Positions 1 through 8,419 of a stretch of DNA of 64,000 nt are shown one piece after another. A model generated the notes under the pieces. That model had not been told where the DNA came from, searched no databases, and was given only the letters and a program-made list of their open reading frames with translations. Position 1 is the first letter of the stretch. Each line of letters opens with the position of its first letter. Origin of the DNA: Pseudoalteromonas luteoviolacea S2607 (GTDB lineage Bacteria > Pseudomonadota > Gammaproteobacteria > Enterobacterales > Alteromonadaceae). Both the position numbers and the translations under genes were made by a program. The stretch lies in the NCBI RefSeq assembly GCF_001625575.1, contig NZ_AUXV01000073.1:1-64000 (forward strand), given 5' to 3'.

Positions 1-2737
1 CTTCTGCTTGTTCAGCCACAACAGGCTCAGCAACAGGTGCTTCTGTTTGTTCAGCTACAACAGGCTCAGCACTAGGTGCTTCTGCTTGTTCAGCTGCAAC
101 AGGCTCAGCAACAGGTGCTTCTACTTGTTCAGCTGCAACAGTTTCTTCAGCGTGTGCAGAATCAGCAGCATTTTGTGCAGCCGGCGCGACTGTTTCTACG
201 CGTTGCTGCGCTTCAAACTCAGCTGCGGCCTGATCAGCAACAGGCACAAACGCAGGCGTTGAAGAGCGGTTTGGCCCATCACTACGCTTACGACGTTGTC
301 CCGCAGCTCGCAAGTGGCGAGGAGAGCGTCTAGAACGCGTTTTCGCTTCGCGTTTATCACCTTGCATGTCTTCTTCATTTTGACCTGCTTGAGGCTGTTC
401 GCCTGATTGTGAAGTTTCAGCAGTTTCAGCAGGAGATGCGTTTTCTTCCACTTGTGGTTGAACCGCCTCTGACTCATTAGGCGTGTCATGATCCTGTTTC
501 ACTACCTTCGTCTCTGTAACCGTTTCCGCAGCAAGCTGCTTAGGTTCAGATACCGGGGTAGATTCAACGGCAGTGGCTTGTTCTACTTTCGTAGGTGCTT
601 CAGGCTCAGAGACATTTTGCTTTACGTCATTCGTAGATTGAGTTTCTTGCTGTTCTGAAGCAACTCTCACTTTTTTACGCAGATTACGTCTTTGGCGGCG
701 CTGCTTAACAGGCTTCTCTTTTGCTTCCTGTTGCACTTCATCTTTTTGCTCATTTGCAGCTACGTTTTTAGCTTTATCAGCATCAGAGCGTTTGCGATTG
801 TTTTGGCGACGACGCTTATTTCGATTTTCAGAACGCTCTTGTGTTTCATTGCGCTCTTTAACATCGTTTTTAGATGAATCATTAGACGCATTAACGTCTT
901 TTTGCGATTCATTGCGACCTTTACCCTTACGACGTTGATTACGGCGGCGATTATCTTGCTTACCACGACGCTTGTTATGTGTCTTTTTCTCTTCTTCTTT
1001 CGGCTGCTCTTCTTCAGTAGAGAATAGGCCTTTTAACCAGCTTCCCACGCGAGATAGTAAGCTTGCCTTTGGTTCTGCTTTTTTGGCCGGCGTAGACTTC
1101 GCTGCTGGCTTTGCAGTCGCAGGTTGGGTAGTTGGTGCTGGAGAGGATGGGACCACAACTCCTTTCAGAGCAGGTTCCTCTTTTTGAACCACAGGTGCCA
1201 TCTGAATTTCAACAGTTTCAGCTTCAGGCTCGGCAACTTGCTCGTAGCTTGCAAGCTCTGGTACATCATCTTTACGAAGGCGAACGACTTCATAATGAGG
1301 TGTTTCTAAATGTTGATTCGGAATAATAACAACATGGCAATTGTGTCGTTTTTCAATTCGTTGAACAGCACGGCGCTTTTCGTTTAATAAATACGAACCA
1401 ACTTTCACTGGTACTTGCGCGTTAACTTGAGCTGTATTCTCTTTAATTGCTTCTTCTTCTATCAATCTTAGAATAGAAAGCGCAATAGACTCGTTTGAAC
1501 GAATAGTGCCTTGACCACTACAACGTGGACACGTGTGTTGGCTAGCTTCACCCAAAGAAGGGCGCAAACGCTGACGTGACATTTCAAGTAGGCCAAATCG
1601 AGAGATTTTACCAATTTGTACTCGGGCTCTATCAGCTCGTACAGCTTCTTTTAAGCGATTCTCCACTTCTCTTTGGTGGCGAGGTGGTGTCATATCGATA
1701 AAGTCGATGACAATTAAACCACCTAGGTCACGTAGCCTAAGTTGTCTCGCGATTTCATCCGCGGCTTCTAAGTTTGTATTGAGTGCTGTTTCTTCAATAT
1801 CGCCGCCTTTTGTTGCCTTTGACGAGTTGATATCGATAGATGTAAGCGCTTCTGTAGGGTCAATAACAATTGAACCACCAGAAGGAAGTCTCACTTCACG
1901 CTGAAAAGCTGACTCTATTTGACTTTCAATTTGATAGTGGGTGAACAGTGGCACATCATTTTTGTACAGCTTAACGCGATTGATAAAGTCTGGTCTAAAC
2001 CCTTCAATGTGGGCTGTTGCCTCGTCAAATACGCGCTGCTTGTCAATCAGGATTTCGCCAATATCACGACGCAAATAATCTCTGATCGCTCTGAAAATCA
2101 CATTGCTTTCTTGGTGGATCAAGAACGGAGCTTTGCGATTATCGGCGGCTTCTTGAATTTTTTGCCAGTGGCTCAGCAAGGTTTTTAAATCGTACTCTAA
2201 TTCTTCAAAAGACTTACCAACACCAGCTGTACGCACGATAAGGCCCATGCCTTTAGGGAGTTTTAAGCGGCTTAAAGCTTCTTTCAGCTCAATACGCTCA
2301 TCACCTTCGATACGTCTTGAAATACCGCCAGCACGAGGGTTGTTTGGCATGAGTACCAAATAACTGCCTGCAACACTGATGAAAGTGGTTAAAGCCGCGC
2401 CTTTTTGCCCACGTTCCTCTTTGTCAACTTGAACAATGACTTCTTGACCTTCTTGGATCACATCTTTGATGTTAGGACGGCCATTGAAGGTATAACCTTC
2501 AGGGAAGTATGTTTTAGCGATTTCTTTAAGAGGAAGGAAGCCATGACGCTCTGCACCGTAATTAACAAATGCTGCTTCAAGTGAGGGTTCGATTCGAGTG
2601 ATTTTGCCTTTATAAATATTGGCTTTCTTTTGTTCGTGACCAGGGCTCTCTATATCTAGATCGTATAGACGCTGGCCATCAACCAGTGCAACGCGCATTT
2701 CTTCTTGCTGCGTCGCATTGATTAGCATGCGTTTCAT
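1..2737 (-). CDS. rne: Ribonuclease E, 3' end cut by window edge
   Basis: This is the essential endoribonuclease of the RNA degradosome, which acts in mRNA decay and rRNA/tRNA processing. The first 912 codons are in the window and the frame runs off the left edge without a stop. The N-terminus (MKRMLINATQQEEMRVALVD) matches enteric RNase E almost residue for residue, which fixes the start at 2737. An S1 domain follows. The DNase I-like catalytic segment with the paired Asp (DPTEALTSIDINS) lies near residues 290-305 and the zinc-link CPRC near 404. After about residue 500 the protein becomes a disordered tail rich in Arg/Lys and Glu. It keeps one clear block, RRSPRHLRAAGQRRKR, like the arginine-rich RNA-binding AR2 segment of the E. 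coli enzyme. The last visible part is a 13-residue tandem repeat (APVAEPVVAEQAE type). rne diverges from rluC, as in E. coli. Confidence 0.97.
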   Translation of the reverse strand, partial: MKRMLINATQQEEMRVALVDGQRLYDLDIESPGHEQKKANIYKGKITRIEPSLEAAFVNYGAERHGFLPLKEIAKTYFPEGYTFNGRPNIKDVIQEGQEVIVQVDKEERGQKGAALTTFISVAGSYLVLMPNNPRAGGISRRIEGDERIELKEALSRLKLPKGMGLIVRTAGVGKSFEELEYDLKTLLSHWQKIQEAADNRKAPFLIHQESNVIFRAIRDYLRRDIGEILIDKQRVFDEATAHIEGFRPDFINRVKLYKNDVPLFTHYQIESQIESAFQREVRLPSGGSIVIDPTEALTSIDINSSKATKGGDIEETALNTNLEAADEIARQLRLRDLGGLIVIDFIDMTPPRHQREVENRLKEAVRADRARVQIGKISRFGLLEMSRQRLRPSLGEASQHTCPRCSGQGTIRSNESIALSILRLIEEEAIKENTAQVNAQVPVKVGSYLLNEKRRAVQRIEKRHNCHVVIIPNQHLETPHYEVVRLRKDDVPELASYEQVAEPEAETVEIQMAPVVQKEEPALKGVVVPSSPAPTTQPATAKPAAKSTPAKKAEPKASLLSRVGSWLKGLFSTEEEQPKEEEKKTHNKRRGKQDNRRRNQRRKGKGRNESQKDVNASNDSSKNDVKERNETQERSENRNKRRRQNNRKRSDADKAKNVAANEQKDEVQQEAKEKPVKQRRQRRNLRKKVRVASEQQETQSTNDVKQNVSEPEAPTKVEQATAVESTPVSEPKQLAAETVTETKVVKQDHDTPNESEAVQPQVEENASPAETAETSQSGEQPQAGQNEEDMQGDKREAKTRSRRSPRHLRAAGQRRKRSDGPNRSSTPAFVPVADQAAAEFEAQQRVETVAPAAQNAADSAHAEETVAAEQVEAPVAEPVAAEQAEAPSAEPVVAEQTEAPVAEPVVAEQAE
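2..157 (-). repeat. 39-bp coding tandem repeats in the RNase E tail
   Basis: Four consecutive 39-bp units start at about 2, 41, 80 and 119. The first three are nearly identical and the fourth has diverged. Each encodes 13 residues of the type APVAEPVVAEQAE in the rne frame. The array may continue beyond the left edge. The unit is a multiple of three and in frame, so copy-number change would alter tail length without breaking the gene. Confidence 0.9.
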
Positions 2738-3283
2738 ATTCTTATGTACTCTATTTACTTTATTTACCTACCAACTTTTTACTTTATTTTGGTCAGGTAA
2801 ATTTAACTTACACCATTCTTGTGCGCCAATGCAGGCTGTTTATTTTGTTCCAGTTACTGATGCAGTCTCACGACTGGGGAGAAGGGAACTTAGTCTGTCT
2901 TAACACTTACTGCCTGATTCATCTCAAAGGCGGGTTAAAAATTAGCTTTCACTTTGCCTACAGAACTCGCTCGGGTTAAACAAACCCGCAAATCTACACA
3001 AGACACGATAATTTTGCTTCTATTTACTTGTTTGTCGTGTATGGCCGTATTTGATGAACTGTTACACGCTTCACCTTGAGCCAATCACACGTAATAATTG
3101 TCTTGAGTCGGAGATAAAAGCTTTGGAAATATTAGCTCTGATCTGTATGATCCTCCACCCAAGATGTGCATCACGACAGTATATTTGCGATAAAAAGCAA
3201 TGCTCGCAAAGTTTGCGAGGCGATTATCCCATTAATAACTGTGTGATAGCAACTAAATTATTACTCAAATCAGTGATTAGGCA
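2738..3283. promoter_or_regulatory. Divergent rne/rluC intergenic region with a probable long rne leader
   Basis: These 546 bp separate the divergent starts of rne and rluC and hold no convincing gene. In enteric bacteria rne has a leader of about 360 nt whose hairpins mediate autoregulation by RNase E, and a similar arrangement is likely here. Visible structure includes a CGGGTT/AACCCG hairpin at 2972-2988 and a CCAGT/ACTGG pairing at about 2851-2878. No clear promoter could be assigned. Confidence 0.5.
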
Positions 3284-4246
3284 ATGTCAGAAAAGAATGC
3301 TTTACAAGTTACCTTTGTAACCATCACCGAAGATCAGTTAGGTCAACGTATTGATAACTTTTTGGTAACGCACTTAAAAGGGGTGCCAAAAAGTGCCGTT
3401 TATAAGATCTTAAGAAAGGGTGAGGTACGCGTTAATAAAAAGCGGGTAAAACCAGTTTATAAGCTGCAGATTGATGATGTAGTTAGGATCCCCCCTATCA
3501 AAACTGCGGAAAAAAACGAGTTTGTGCCAAAGAACTTGGATAAGGTTGCCAGCCTAGAAGAATGTATATTGTATGAAGACAAGTATCTGATTGTTATAAA
3601 TAAACCTTCAGGAATGGCGGTGCATGGTGGCAGCGGATTAAGCTACGGCCTTATTGAAGCTATTCGTGCATTGCGACCACAAGAAAAATCCTTGGAACTG
3701 GTTCACAGGCTAGATAGAGATACGTCAGGGTGCCTACTGATTTCTAAAAAACGCGCTGTGTTAAAAGGACTTCATGAGCAATTGCGCGAGAAAACAATGG
3801 AGAAAAACTATTGGGCATTGGTAGCTGGGGAGTGGTCTGCTAAGCACAAAAATGTAACAGAACCGCTCAGGAAAAATACCTTAAAATCAGGCGAGCGAGT
3901 CGTACGCGTAGACCAAGAGGAAGGGAAGGCTTCTCATACCCGATTTAGAGTTTTAGAGCGCTTTACTGGCGCAACGCTCGTACAAGCTTCACCTGTTACT
4001 GGTCGTACCCACCAGATCCGTGTGCATACACAATGTAAAGGGCATCCGATAGCCTGTGATGATAAGTACGGTGATCAAGCGTTTGATGCGCAAATGCGTA
4101 AGAAAGGCCTTGGCCGCTTGTTCCTTCATGCTCGTGAACTGCGCTTCTTGCACCCGAAAACTGAAACGACGCTACATGTTGAAGCGCCGCTTGATAATGC
4201 ATTAACAGCGTGCTTAAAAACATTAAGGGACTCTGATGAAGTATAA
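3284..4246 (+). CDS. rluC: 23S rRNA pseudouridine synthase RluC
   Basis: RluC converts uridines 955, 2504 and 2580 of 23S rRNA (E. coli numbering) to pseudouridine during large-subunit assembly. The 320-residue protein has an N-terminal S4 RNA-binding domain (about 20-80, KGVPKSAVYKILRKGEVRVN) and an RluA-type catalytic domain. The catalytic motif HRLDRDTSG places the nucleophilic Asp at residue 144, the same number as in E. coli RluC, which supports the start. The conserved GRTHQIRVH block is also present. The 3' end overlaps the next gene by 11 bp, so the two are probably co-translated. Confidence 0.96.
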   Translation: MSEKNALQVTFVTITEDQLGQRIDNFLVTHLKGVPKSAVYKILRKGEVRVNKKRVKPVYKLQIDDVVRIPPIKTAEKNEFVPKNLDKVASLEECILYEDKYLIVINKPSGMAVHGGSGLSYGLIEAIRALRPQEKSLELVHRLDRDTSGCLLISKKRAVLKGLHEQLREKTMEKNYWALVAGEWSAKHKNVTEPLRKNTLKSGERVVRVDQEEGKASHTRFRVLERFTGATLVQASPVTGRTHQIRVHTQCKGHPIACDDKYGDQAFDAQMRKKGLGRLFLHARELRFLHPKTETTLHVEAPLDNALTACLKTLRDSDEV

Positions 4247-4877
4247 ACTCGTCATACTGGATTGGGACGGAACAGTGATGGATACGGTACCTAAGATAGT
4301 AAACACGATAAATAGAGTGGCCGATCAGCATGCGATCCCAAGAGCAAGCGAAGAAGATACTAAAAGCATTATTGGCCTATCTTTAGAAACTGCCCTAGCA
4401 ACGTTATTCCCTGCGGAAGCACATCGCAGTATGGAGTTAGCGAGCGCGTACAAGCATATATATAAAGAAGTAGATTCAACACCAACTAAGTTGTTCGATG
4501 GTGTTGAAAAAGTGCTTAAGTTTTTAGCCGAGCAGGGTGTTCAAATTGCGGTTGCAACAGGTAAAAGCCGTCAGGGTCTCAACCGTTTGTTGGTCGAAAC
4601 GGGTCTTGAAGATTACTTCATAACGACTCGGACTGCAGATGAGGCGGAGTCAAAACCAAGCCCTGATATGCTGTACCAAATAATGGCAGAGCTAGGAGTA
4701 GAACCAGAAGACGTTGTCATGGTTGGGGACACAATTATCGACATGGAAATGGCACGCCAAGCCGGCATTGCGGCAATTGGTGTGACACTAGGTGTTGCTT
4801 CTTACGAGCAGCTCGAAGCAACAGCGGCATACTTTATTGCAAATGAGTTTGAGCAACTTATTGAGGCACTAGCCTAA
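4236..4877 (+). CDS. HAD-superfamily phosphatase (HAD-IA, phosphoglycolate phosphatase-like)
   Basis: A 213-residue cytosolic haloacid dehalogenase-type hydrolase. Motif I is LDWDGTVMD at about residues 8-16 with the nucleophile and acid/base Asp pair, the motif II Thr lies in VATGKSR, the motif III Lys in KPSPDM, and motif IV is VGDTIIDMEMA. A helical cap domain sits between motifs I and II, as in the Gph/PpaX group. The substrate cannot be read from the sequence; phosphoglycolate, pyrophosphate or another small phosphate ester are all possible. The gene overlaps rluC by 11 bp and its end overlaps the end of convergent maf by 9 bp. Confidence 0.85.
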   Translation: MKYKLVILDWDGTVMDTVPKIVNTINRVADQHAIPRASEEDTKSIIGLSLETALATLFPAEAHRSMELASAYKHIYKEVDSTPTKLFDGVEKVLKFLAEQGVQIAVATGKSRQGLNRLLVETGLEDYFITTRTADEAESKPSPDMLYQIMAELGVEPEDVVMVGDTIIDMEMARQAGIAAIGVTLGVASYEQLEATAAYFIANEFEQLIEALA

Positions 4878-5453
4878 TACATCTATGCCAAAGTGCTCTA
4901 GTGATTTGGTTAATTCGATAAGTGGGAGGCCAATTAACGTATTTGGGTCTTCCCCCTCTAACTTTTCAAACAAGCAAATACCCAGTCCTTCACTTTTAAA
5001 GCTACCAGCGCAATTATAGGGCGTTTCTTTATCTAGATAGTTCTCTATTTGGGTTTGAGAGAGCTGTCTAAAATGAACATGGAATGGGACTACTTTGGTG
5101 ATATGCTCATCTTTATCAATTGAGTAAAGGCTAAGGCTTGTGTAGAAGGTGACTGTCTGCCCACTAAACATGCTCAATTGTGCGATGGCTTTGTCTTTGG
5201 TATGGGGCTTACCCAAAATCTGGCCATCAAAAACAGCGACTTGGTCTGAACCAATCACAATACCGCTTTCATATCGAGAAAGTGCAGATTTTGCTTTTAG
5301 CTCACTTAGCCTGTGAACTAAATCTTGCGGTGTTTCATCTGCAATGGGCGACTCATCAATGTCTGGCGAGAAATGTTCAAACGAAAGACCTAATTTTTTT
5401 AAAATTTGCTGCCTAAAAGGAGAGCTAGAAGCTAATATAAGAGGTGTGTTCAT
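4869..5453 (-). CDS. maf: Maf-family nucleotide pyrophosphatase (YceF-like)
   Basis: Maf proteins hydrolyse non-canonical or modified nucleoside triphosphates to the monophosphate; the YceF branch acts on 7-methyl-GTP. The start was set at 5453 (MNTPLILASSSPFR), where the family's N-terminal LASxSPxR motif begins. An upstream in-frame ATG at 5489 would add 12 residues not seen in the family. The protein is then 194 residues, the normal size. Other family motifs are SDQVAVFDGQILGKP and the Glu in FKSEGLGI. In E. coli yceF sits at the same place beside rluC and yceD, but here it converges on the HAD gene. Confidence 0.93.
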   Translation of the reverse strand: MNTPLILASSSPFRQQILKKLGLSFEHFSPDIDESPIADETPQDLVHRLSELKAKSALSRYESGIVIGSDQVAVFDGQILGKPHTKDKAIAQLSMFSGQTVTFYTSLSLYSIDKDEHITKVVPFHVHFRQLSQTQIENYLDKETPYNCAGSFKSEGLGICLFEKLEGEDPNTLIGLPLIELTKSLEHFGIDVLG

Positions 5454-5536
5454 AAGCCTATTGGTACCTGAACGAAAGAATTTACACAAGGATAAGCGTT
5501 AGTAGGCGAAAAACAATAGGAAAGTTTATTTTTACT

Positions 5537-5565
5537 TTGACTAAACCACTAACAATCTATATGAT
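5537..5565 (+). promoter_or_regulatory. Sigma-70-type promoter just upstream of yceD
   Basis: TTGACT at 5537-5542 and TATGAT at 5560-5565 are separated by an ideal 17-bp spacer. A transcript would begin at about 5571-5573, only 2-4 nt before the yceD ATG at 5575. Confidence 0.6.
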
Positions 5566-5574
5566 GCAGCCCCT

Positions 5575-6099
5575 ATGCAAAAGGTGAAAATTCCCATCAC
5601 TCTTGATCCAGGCAGAGCAGCACAGCGCCGAGCTAGTTATGACGGCATTGTGAAGCTTGAAGAACTTTCTCGACTGCAGCAAGTTGTGCAGGATCAGGTA
5701 GGTGAAATAGCGGTAACTATTCATTGCGATATTGATCAGCAAGGTTTGGTAGTTGTTCGAGGCTCAGCTCGAGCTAAACTGACCGTGGTGTGTCAGCGTT
5801 GTAATGATGATTTAGGGTTGGATTTGGCTCAAGACTTTGCGTATTCGCCAGTCGGATTAGGTGCAGAGTCGGAAGATCTTCCTGAAAGCTACGATGTGGT
5901 GGAGTTAAATGAAGAAGGTGAAATCAATCTTCGAGAAATGATCGAAGACGAATTGATTTTAGCGATTCCAATAGTTCCTATGCATGACGAAGCTTCATGT
6001 TCTTTTTCGGATAAGCCTGCGAGCTTTGGTGAAATTGATGCAGAAGAAACTAAACCAAATCCATTTGAGATTTTAAAACAACTTAAGAAAGATTCTTAG
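5575..6099 (+). CDS. yceD: YceD family protein (DUF177), 23S rRNA accumulation protein
   Basis: YceD is a small cytosolic protein encoded just before rpmF in most bacteria and implicated in 23S rRNA accumulation. The 174-residue product starts MQKVKIPITLDPGRAAQRR, aligning with the E. coli start, so the ATG is secure. It has the conserved CQRC pair near residue 65, the acidic NEEGEINLREMIEDELILAIP block and the C-terminal KPNPFEIL signature. No Shine-Dalgarno sequence precedes the ATG, and the only good promoter implies an almost absent leader. rpmF follows 10 bp downstream. Confidence 0.95.
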   Translation: MQKVKIPITLDPGRAAQRRASYDGIVKLEELSRLQQVVQDQVGEIAVTIHCDIDQQGLVVVRGSARAKLTVVCQRCNDDLGLDLAQDFAYSPVGLGAESEDLPESYDVVELNEEGEINLREMIEDELILAIPIVPMHDEASCSFSDKPASFGEIDAEETKPNPFEILKQLKKDS

Positions 6100-6109
6100 G
6101 AGAAGGCTA

Positions 6110-6280
6110 ATGGCGGTACAAAAAAGCAAAGTGACACGTTCACGTCGTGGCATGCGTCGTTCACACGATGCTATCAGCGGACCAGCTTTAACTGTAGACC
6201 AAGTTTCTGGTGAGACTCATCGTCGTCACCACGTAACTGCTGATGGTTACTACAAAGGCGTTAAAGTAATTTCTAAGTAA
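6110..6280 (+). CDS. rpmF: 50S ribosomal protein L32
   Basis: A 56-residue basic ribosomal protein of the large subunit. It begins MAVQKSKVTRSRRGMRRSHD and continues with the HRRHHVTADGYYKG segment typical of gammaproteobacterial L32. This is the form without the four zinc-binding cysteines. A good Shine-Dalgarno (TTAGGAGAAGG) overlaps the yceD stop. The neighbours yceD upstream and plsX downstream match the E. coli order, so ribosome and phospholipid synthesis genes share a transcript. Confidence 0.97.
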   Translation: MAVQKSKVTRSRRGMRRSHDAISGPALTVDQVSGETHRRHHVTADGYYKGVKVISK

Positions 6281-6291
6281 GAGATTGCTTG

Positions 6292-7338
6292 ATGCTGACT
6301 AATCTAACCATCGCGTTAGATATGATGGGGGGCGATTACGGCCCCCGTTCATCTATTCCAGCGGCTATTCTTGCCGTGCAGAAATATCCCAATTTAACTT
6401 TATTGCTTTGTGGTAATGAAGATGTTTTGCGCCAAGCACTACAAAAAGAAAATCACCTCGAACATCCCAGACTAATCGTCAAACACTGCGAGCAAGTAGT
6501 AACAAATAACTGCGAACCAGCACATGCATTAAGAAATAAAAGAAATTCTTCGATGCGTATTGCACTTGATTTAGTAAAAGCTGGTCAGGCGCAAGCTTGT
6601 GTAAGTTCTGGCAACACAGGTGCACTACTTTCCATGGCGCATTATGTATTAAAAATGCTACCAGGAATAAAGCGGCCAGCATTGATAACATCGATGCCTA
6701 CCGAGAAGAAACAACCCGTCTATTTGCTTGATCTCGGTGCAAATGTACTGTGTGATCCAGAAACCCTGTTTCAATTTGCCATTATGGGCTCGATTGTTGC
6801 CGGTGAAGCACTCGACAAACCTCACCCTAAGGTCAGCTTATTAAACATAGGTGCTGAAGACATAAAAGGGCATGACGGTATTAAGCAGGCTGCAAAACTG
6901 ATGTGCGAGTGTGAACACATCAACTATCAGGGCTACTCTGAAGGTAGTGATATCTTCTCTGGTAAGTCGGACGTTATCGTTTGTGAGGGATTTGTGGGCA
7001 ATATCGCGCTTAAAACATGTGAGGGAATTGCCAAACTTATCATGCTAAAATTCACGAATGCACTCAAAAAACACTTTTTTTACAAGGTTCTTGCATTTTT
7101 ACTACGCCCAGTGATAAAAAAACTCTATAAAAAGGTGAACCCCGACCAGTATAACGGGGCAAGTCTGGTAGGATTGCGTGGTATTGTCGTCAAAAGTCAT
7201 GGAAATGCTTCGAATAAGGCATTTTTAGCAGCGATCGATGAAGCTGTTAGAGAGGTTAATCGACGCATTCCCGAAAAAATACAGACCGCTTTTGAAAAAA
7301 TGGCAGAAACTAAAGAAACTTCAATCAGTCATCATTAA
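6292..7338 (+). CDS. plsX: Phosphate acyltransferase PlsX
   Basis: PlsX makes acyl-phosphate from acyl-ACP, the first step of the PlsX/PlsY route to lysophosphatidic acid. It is a peripheral membrane enzyme. The protein is 348 residues from the ATG at 6292; a TTG one codon upstream is less likely. Family signatures are ALDMMGGDYGP at the N-terminus, CVSSGNTGALL, LDLGAN, VCEGFVGNIALK and NPDQYNGASLVGLRG. The last 25 residues are Lys/Glu-rich and diverge from E. coli. In most gammaproteobacteria fabH comes next; here a 142-bp gap and then fabD follow. Confidence 0.95.
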   Translation: MLTNLTIALDMMGGDYGPRSSIPAAILAVQKYPNLTLLLCGNEDVLRQALQKENHLEHPRLIVKHCEQVVTNNCEPAHALRNKRNSSMRIALDLVKAGQAQACVSSGNTGALLSMAHYVLKMLPGIKRPALITSMPTEKKQPVYLLDLGANVLCDPETLFQFAIMGSIVAGEALDKPHPKVSLLNIGAEDIKGHDGIKQAAKLMCECEHINYQGYSEGSDIFSGKSDVIVCEGFVGNIALKTCEGIAKLIMLKFTNALKKHFFYKVLAFLLRPVIKKLYKKVNPDQYNGASLVGLRGIVVKSHGNASNKAFLAAIDEAVREVNRRIPEKIQTAFEKMAETKETSISHH

Positions 7339-7480
7339 TTGAATGGCTGTAGCGTTGCTTTTTGTCGTTAGTGTAAGTTGAGTCTGGAGATAATAGTCAT
7401 ACTGCTTATATCTGCAGCCTATGTTAAAGCGCGCAATTTAGTTGGTATGCAATTTAAAGAACGAGTTAAAAGAGCATCGT
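7339..7480. other. plsX-fabD spacer where fabH is usually found
   Basis: This 142-bp AT-rich spacer contains no FabH-like coding remnant that I can see (no ACTSS or other thiolase-fold motif). A weak AAGAG precedes the fabD ATG. Confidence 0.6.
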
Positions 7481-8407
7481 ATGTCACAAAAAATAGCTTT
7501 ACTTTTTCCTGGTCAAGGCTCGCAGAGCGTTGGCATGTTGTCAGAGTTATTAGAGTCTTCTGAGATCGTACAAGGTACTTTCGCTGAGGCGTCAGAGGCG
7601 CTTGGGTATGATCTTCAAGCTTTGGTACTGAATGGTCCTGAAGAAGAGTTAAACAAAACACATAAAACACAGCCAGCTTTACTTACGGCTAGTGTGGCAA
7701 TCTTTCGCCACTGGGCTGCAAAAAATGTTGACGCTGAATTAGTGCTAGCTGGCCATAGCTTAGGTGAGTATTCGGCGCTGGTTTGTGCTGAAGTAATCAG
7801 CTTAGCTGAGGCTGTAAAGTTGGTAGAAAAGCGTGGGCTTTACATGCAAGAAGCTGTACCGGCTGGTACTGGTTCAATGGCGGCAATTATCGGTTTGGAT
7901 GACGAAGTAATCGCTAAAACTTGTAATGATGCTGCGCAGGGTCAAGTAGTTTCACCTGTAAACTACAATTCACCTGGTCAGGTTGTCATCGCAGGCCACA
8001 AAGAAGCTGTAGAACGTGCTAGTGAAGCTTGTAAAGAAGCTGGTGCAAAACGCGCATTACCACTGGCTGTAAGTGTGCCTTCACACTGTGAGCTAATGAA
8101 ACCAGCAGCAGAGCGCTTAGCTGACGATCTTGCTGCGTTAGAGTTTTCTGAACCTAAATATCCAGTTATTAATAACGTCGATGTTGCAGTAGCTAAAAGT
8201 GCAACAGAAATTAAAGATGCGTTGGTTAGACAGCTGTTCAGCCCAGTGCGTTGGACTGAAACAGTACAAAAACTAGCTGCAGATGGTGTAACAACTGCGT
8301 TTGAATTTGGCCCAGGCAAAGTTCTTACAGGGTTAGCTAAACGAATCGATAAATCAGTTAAATGTGCTGCCGTTAATGATGTTGCGTCAGTAGATAGTGC
8401 GGAATAA
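7481..8407 (+). CDS. fabD: Malonyl-CoA:ACP transacylase
   Basis: FabD transfers malonyl from CoA to acyl carrier protein to supply two-carbon units for fatty-acid elongation. The 308-residue protein starts at the ATG at 7481 (MSQKIALLFPGQGSQSVGM). An upstream TTG in the same frame would add 13 residues unlike the family. The GQGSQ oxyanion motif is at 11-15, the nucleophile Ser93 is in GHSLGEYSALV, and the catalytic His lies in VSVPSHCELM. Length and motif positions match E. coli FabD (309 aa, Ser92). fabG follows after 12 bp. Confidence 0.97.
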   Translation: MSQKIALLFPGQGSQSVGMLSELLESSEIVQGTFAEASEALGYDLQALVLNGPEEELNKTHKTQPALLTASVAIFRHWAAKNVDAELVLAGHSLGEYSALVCAEVISLAEAVKLVEKRGLYMQEAVPAGTGSMAAIIGLDDEVIAKTCNDAAQGQVVSPVNYNSPGQVVIAGHKEAVERASEACKEAGAKRALPLAVSVPSHCELMKPAAERLADDLAALEFSEPKYPVINNVDVAVAKSATEIKDALVRQLFSPVRWTETVQKLAADGVTTAFEFGPGKVLTGLAKRIDKSVKCAAVNDVASVDSAE

Positions 8408-8419
8408 CAGAGAAGAGAA

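Noticed and set aside
1..157. Regularly spaced repeats that look like a small CRISPR array
   Set aside because: The units are contiguous, without spacers, and encode an in-frame repeat of RNase E.
3051..3320. An 89-codon reading frame upstream of and overlapping the start of rluC
   Set aside because: No ribosome site or recognisable domain. It overlaps the secure rluC start and lies in the rne/rluC regulatory region.
7378..7563. A 61-codon frame between plsX and fabD that might be a fabH remnant
   Set aside because: It has no FabH motif and its second half reads out of frame over fabD.
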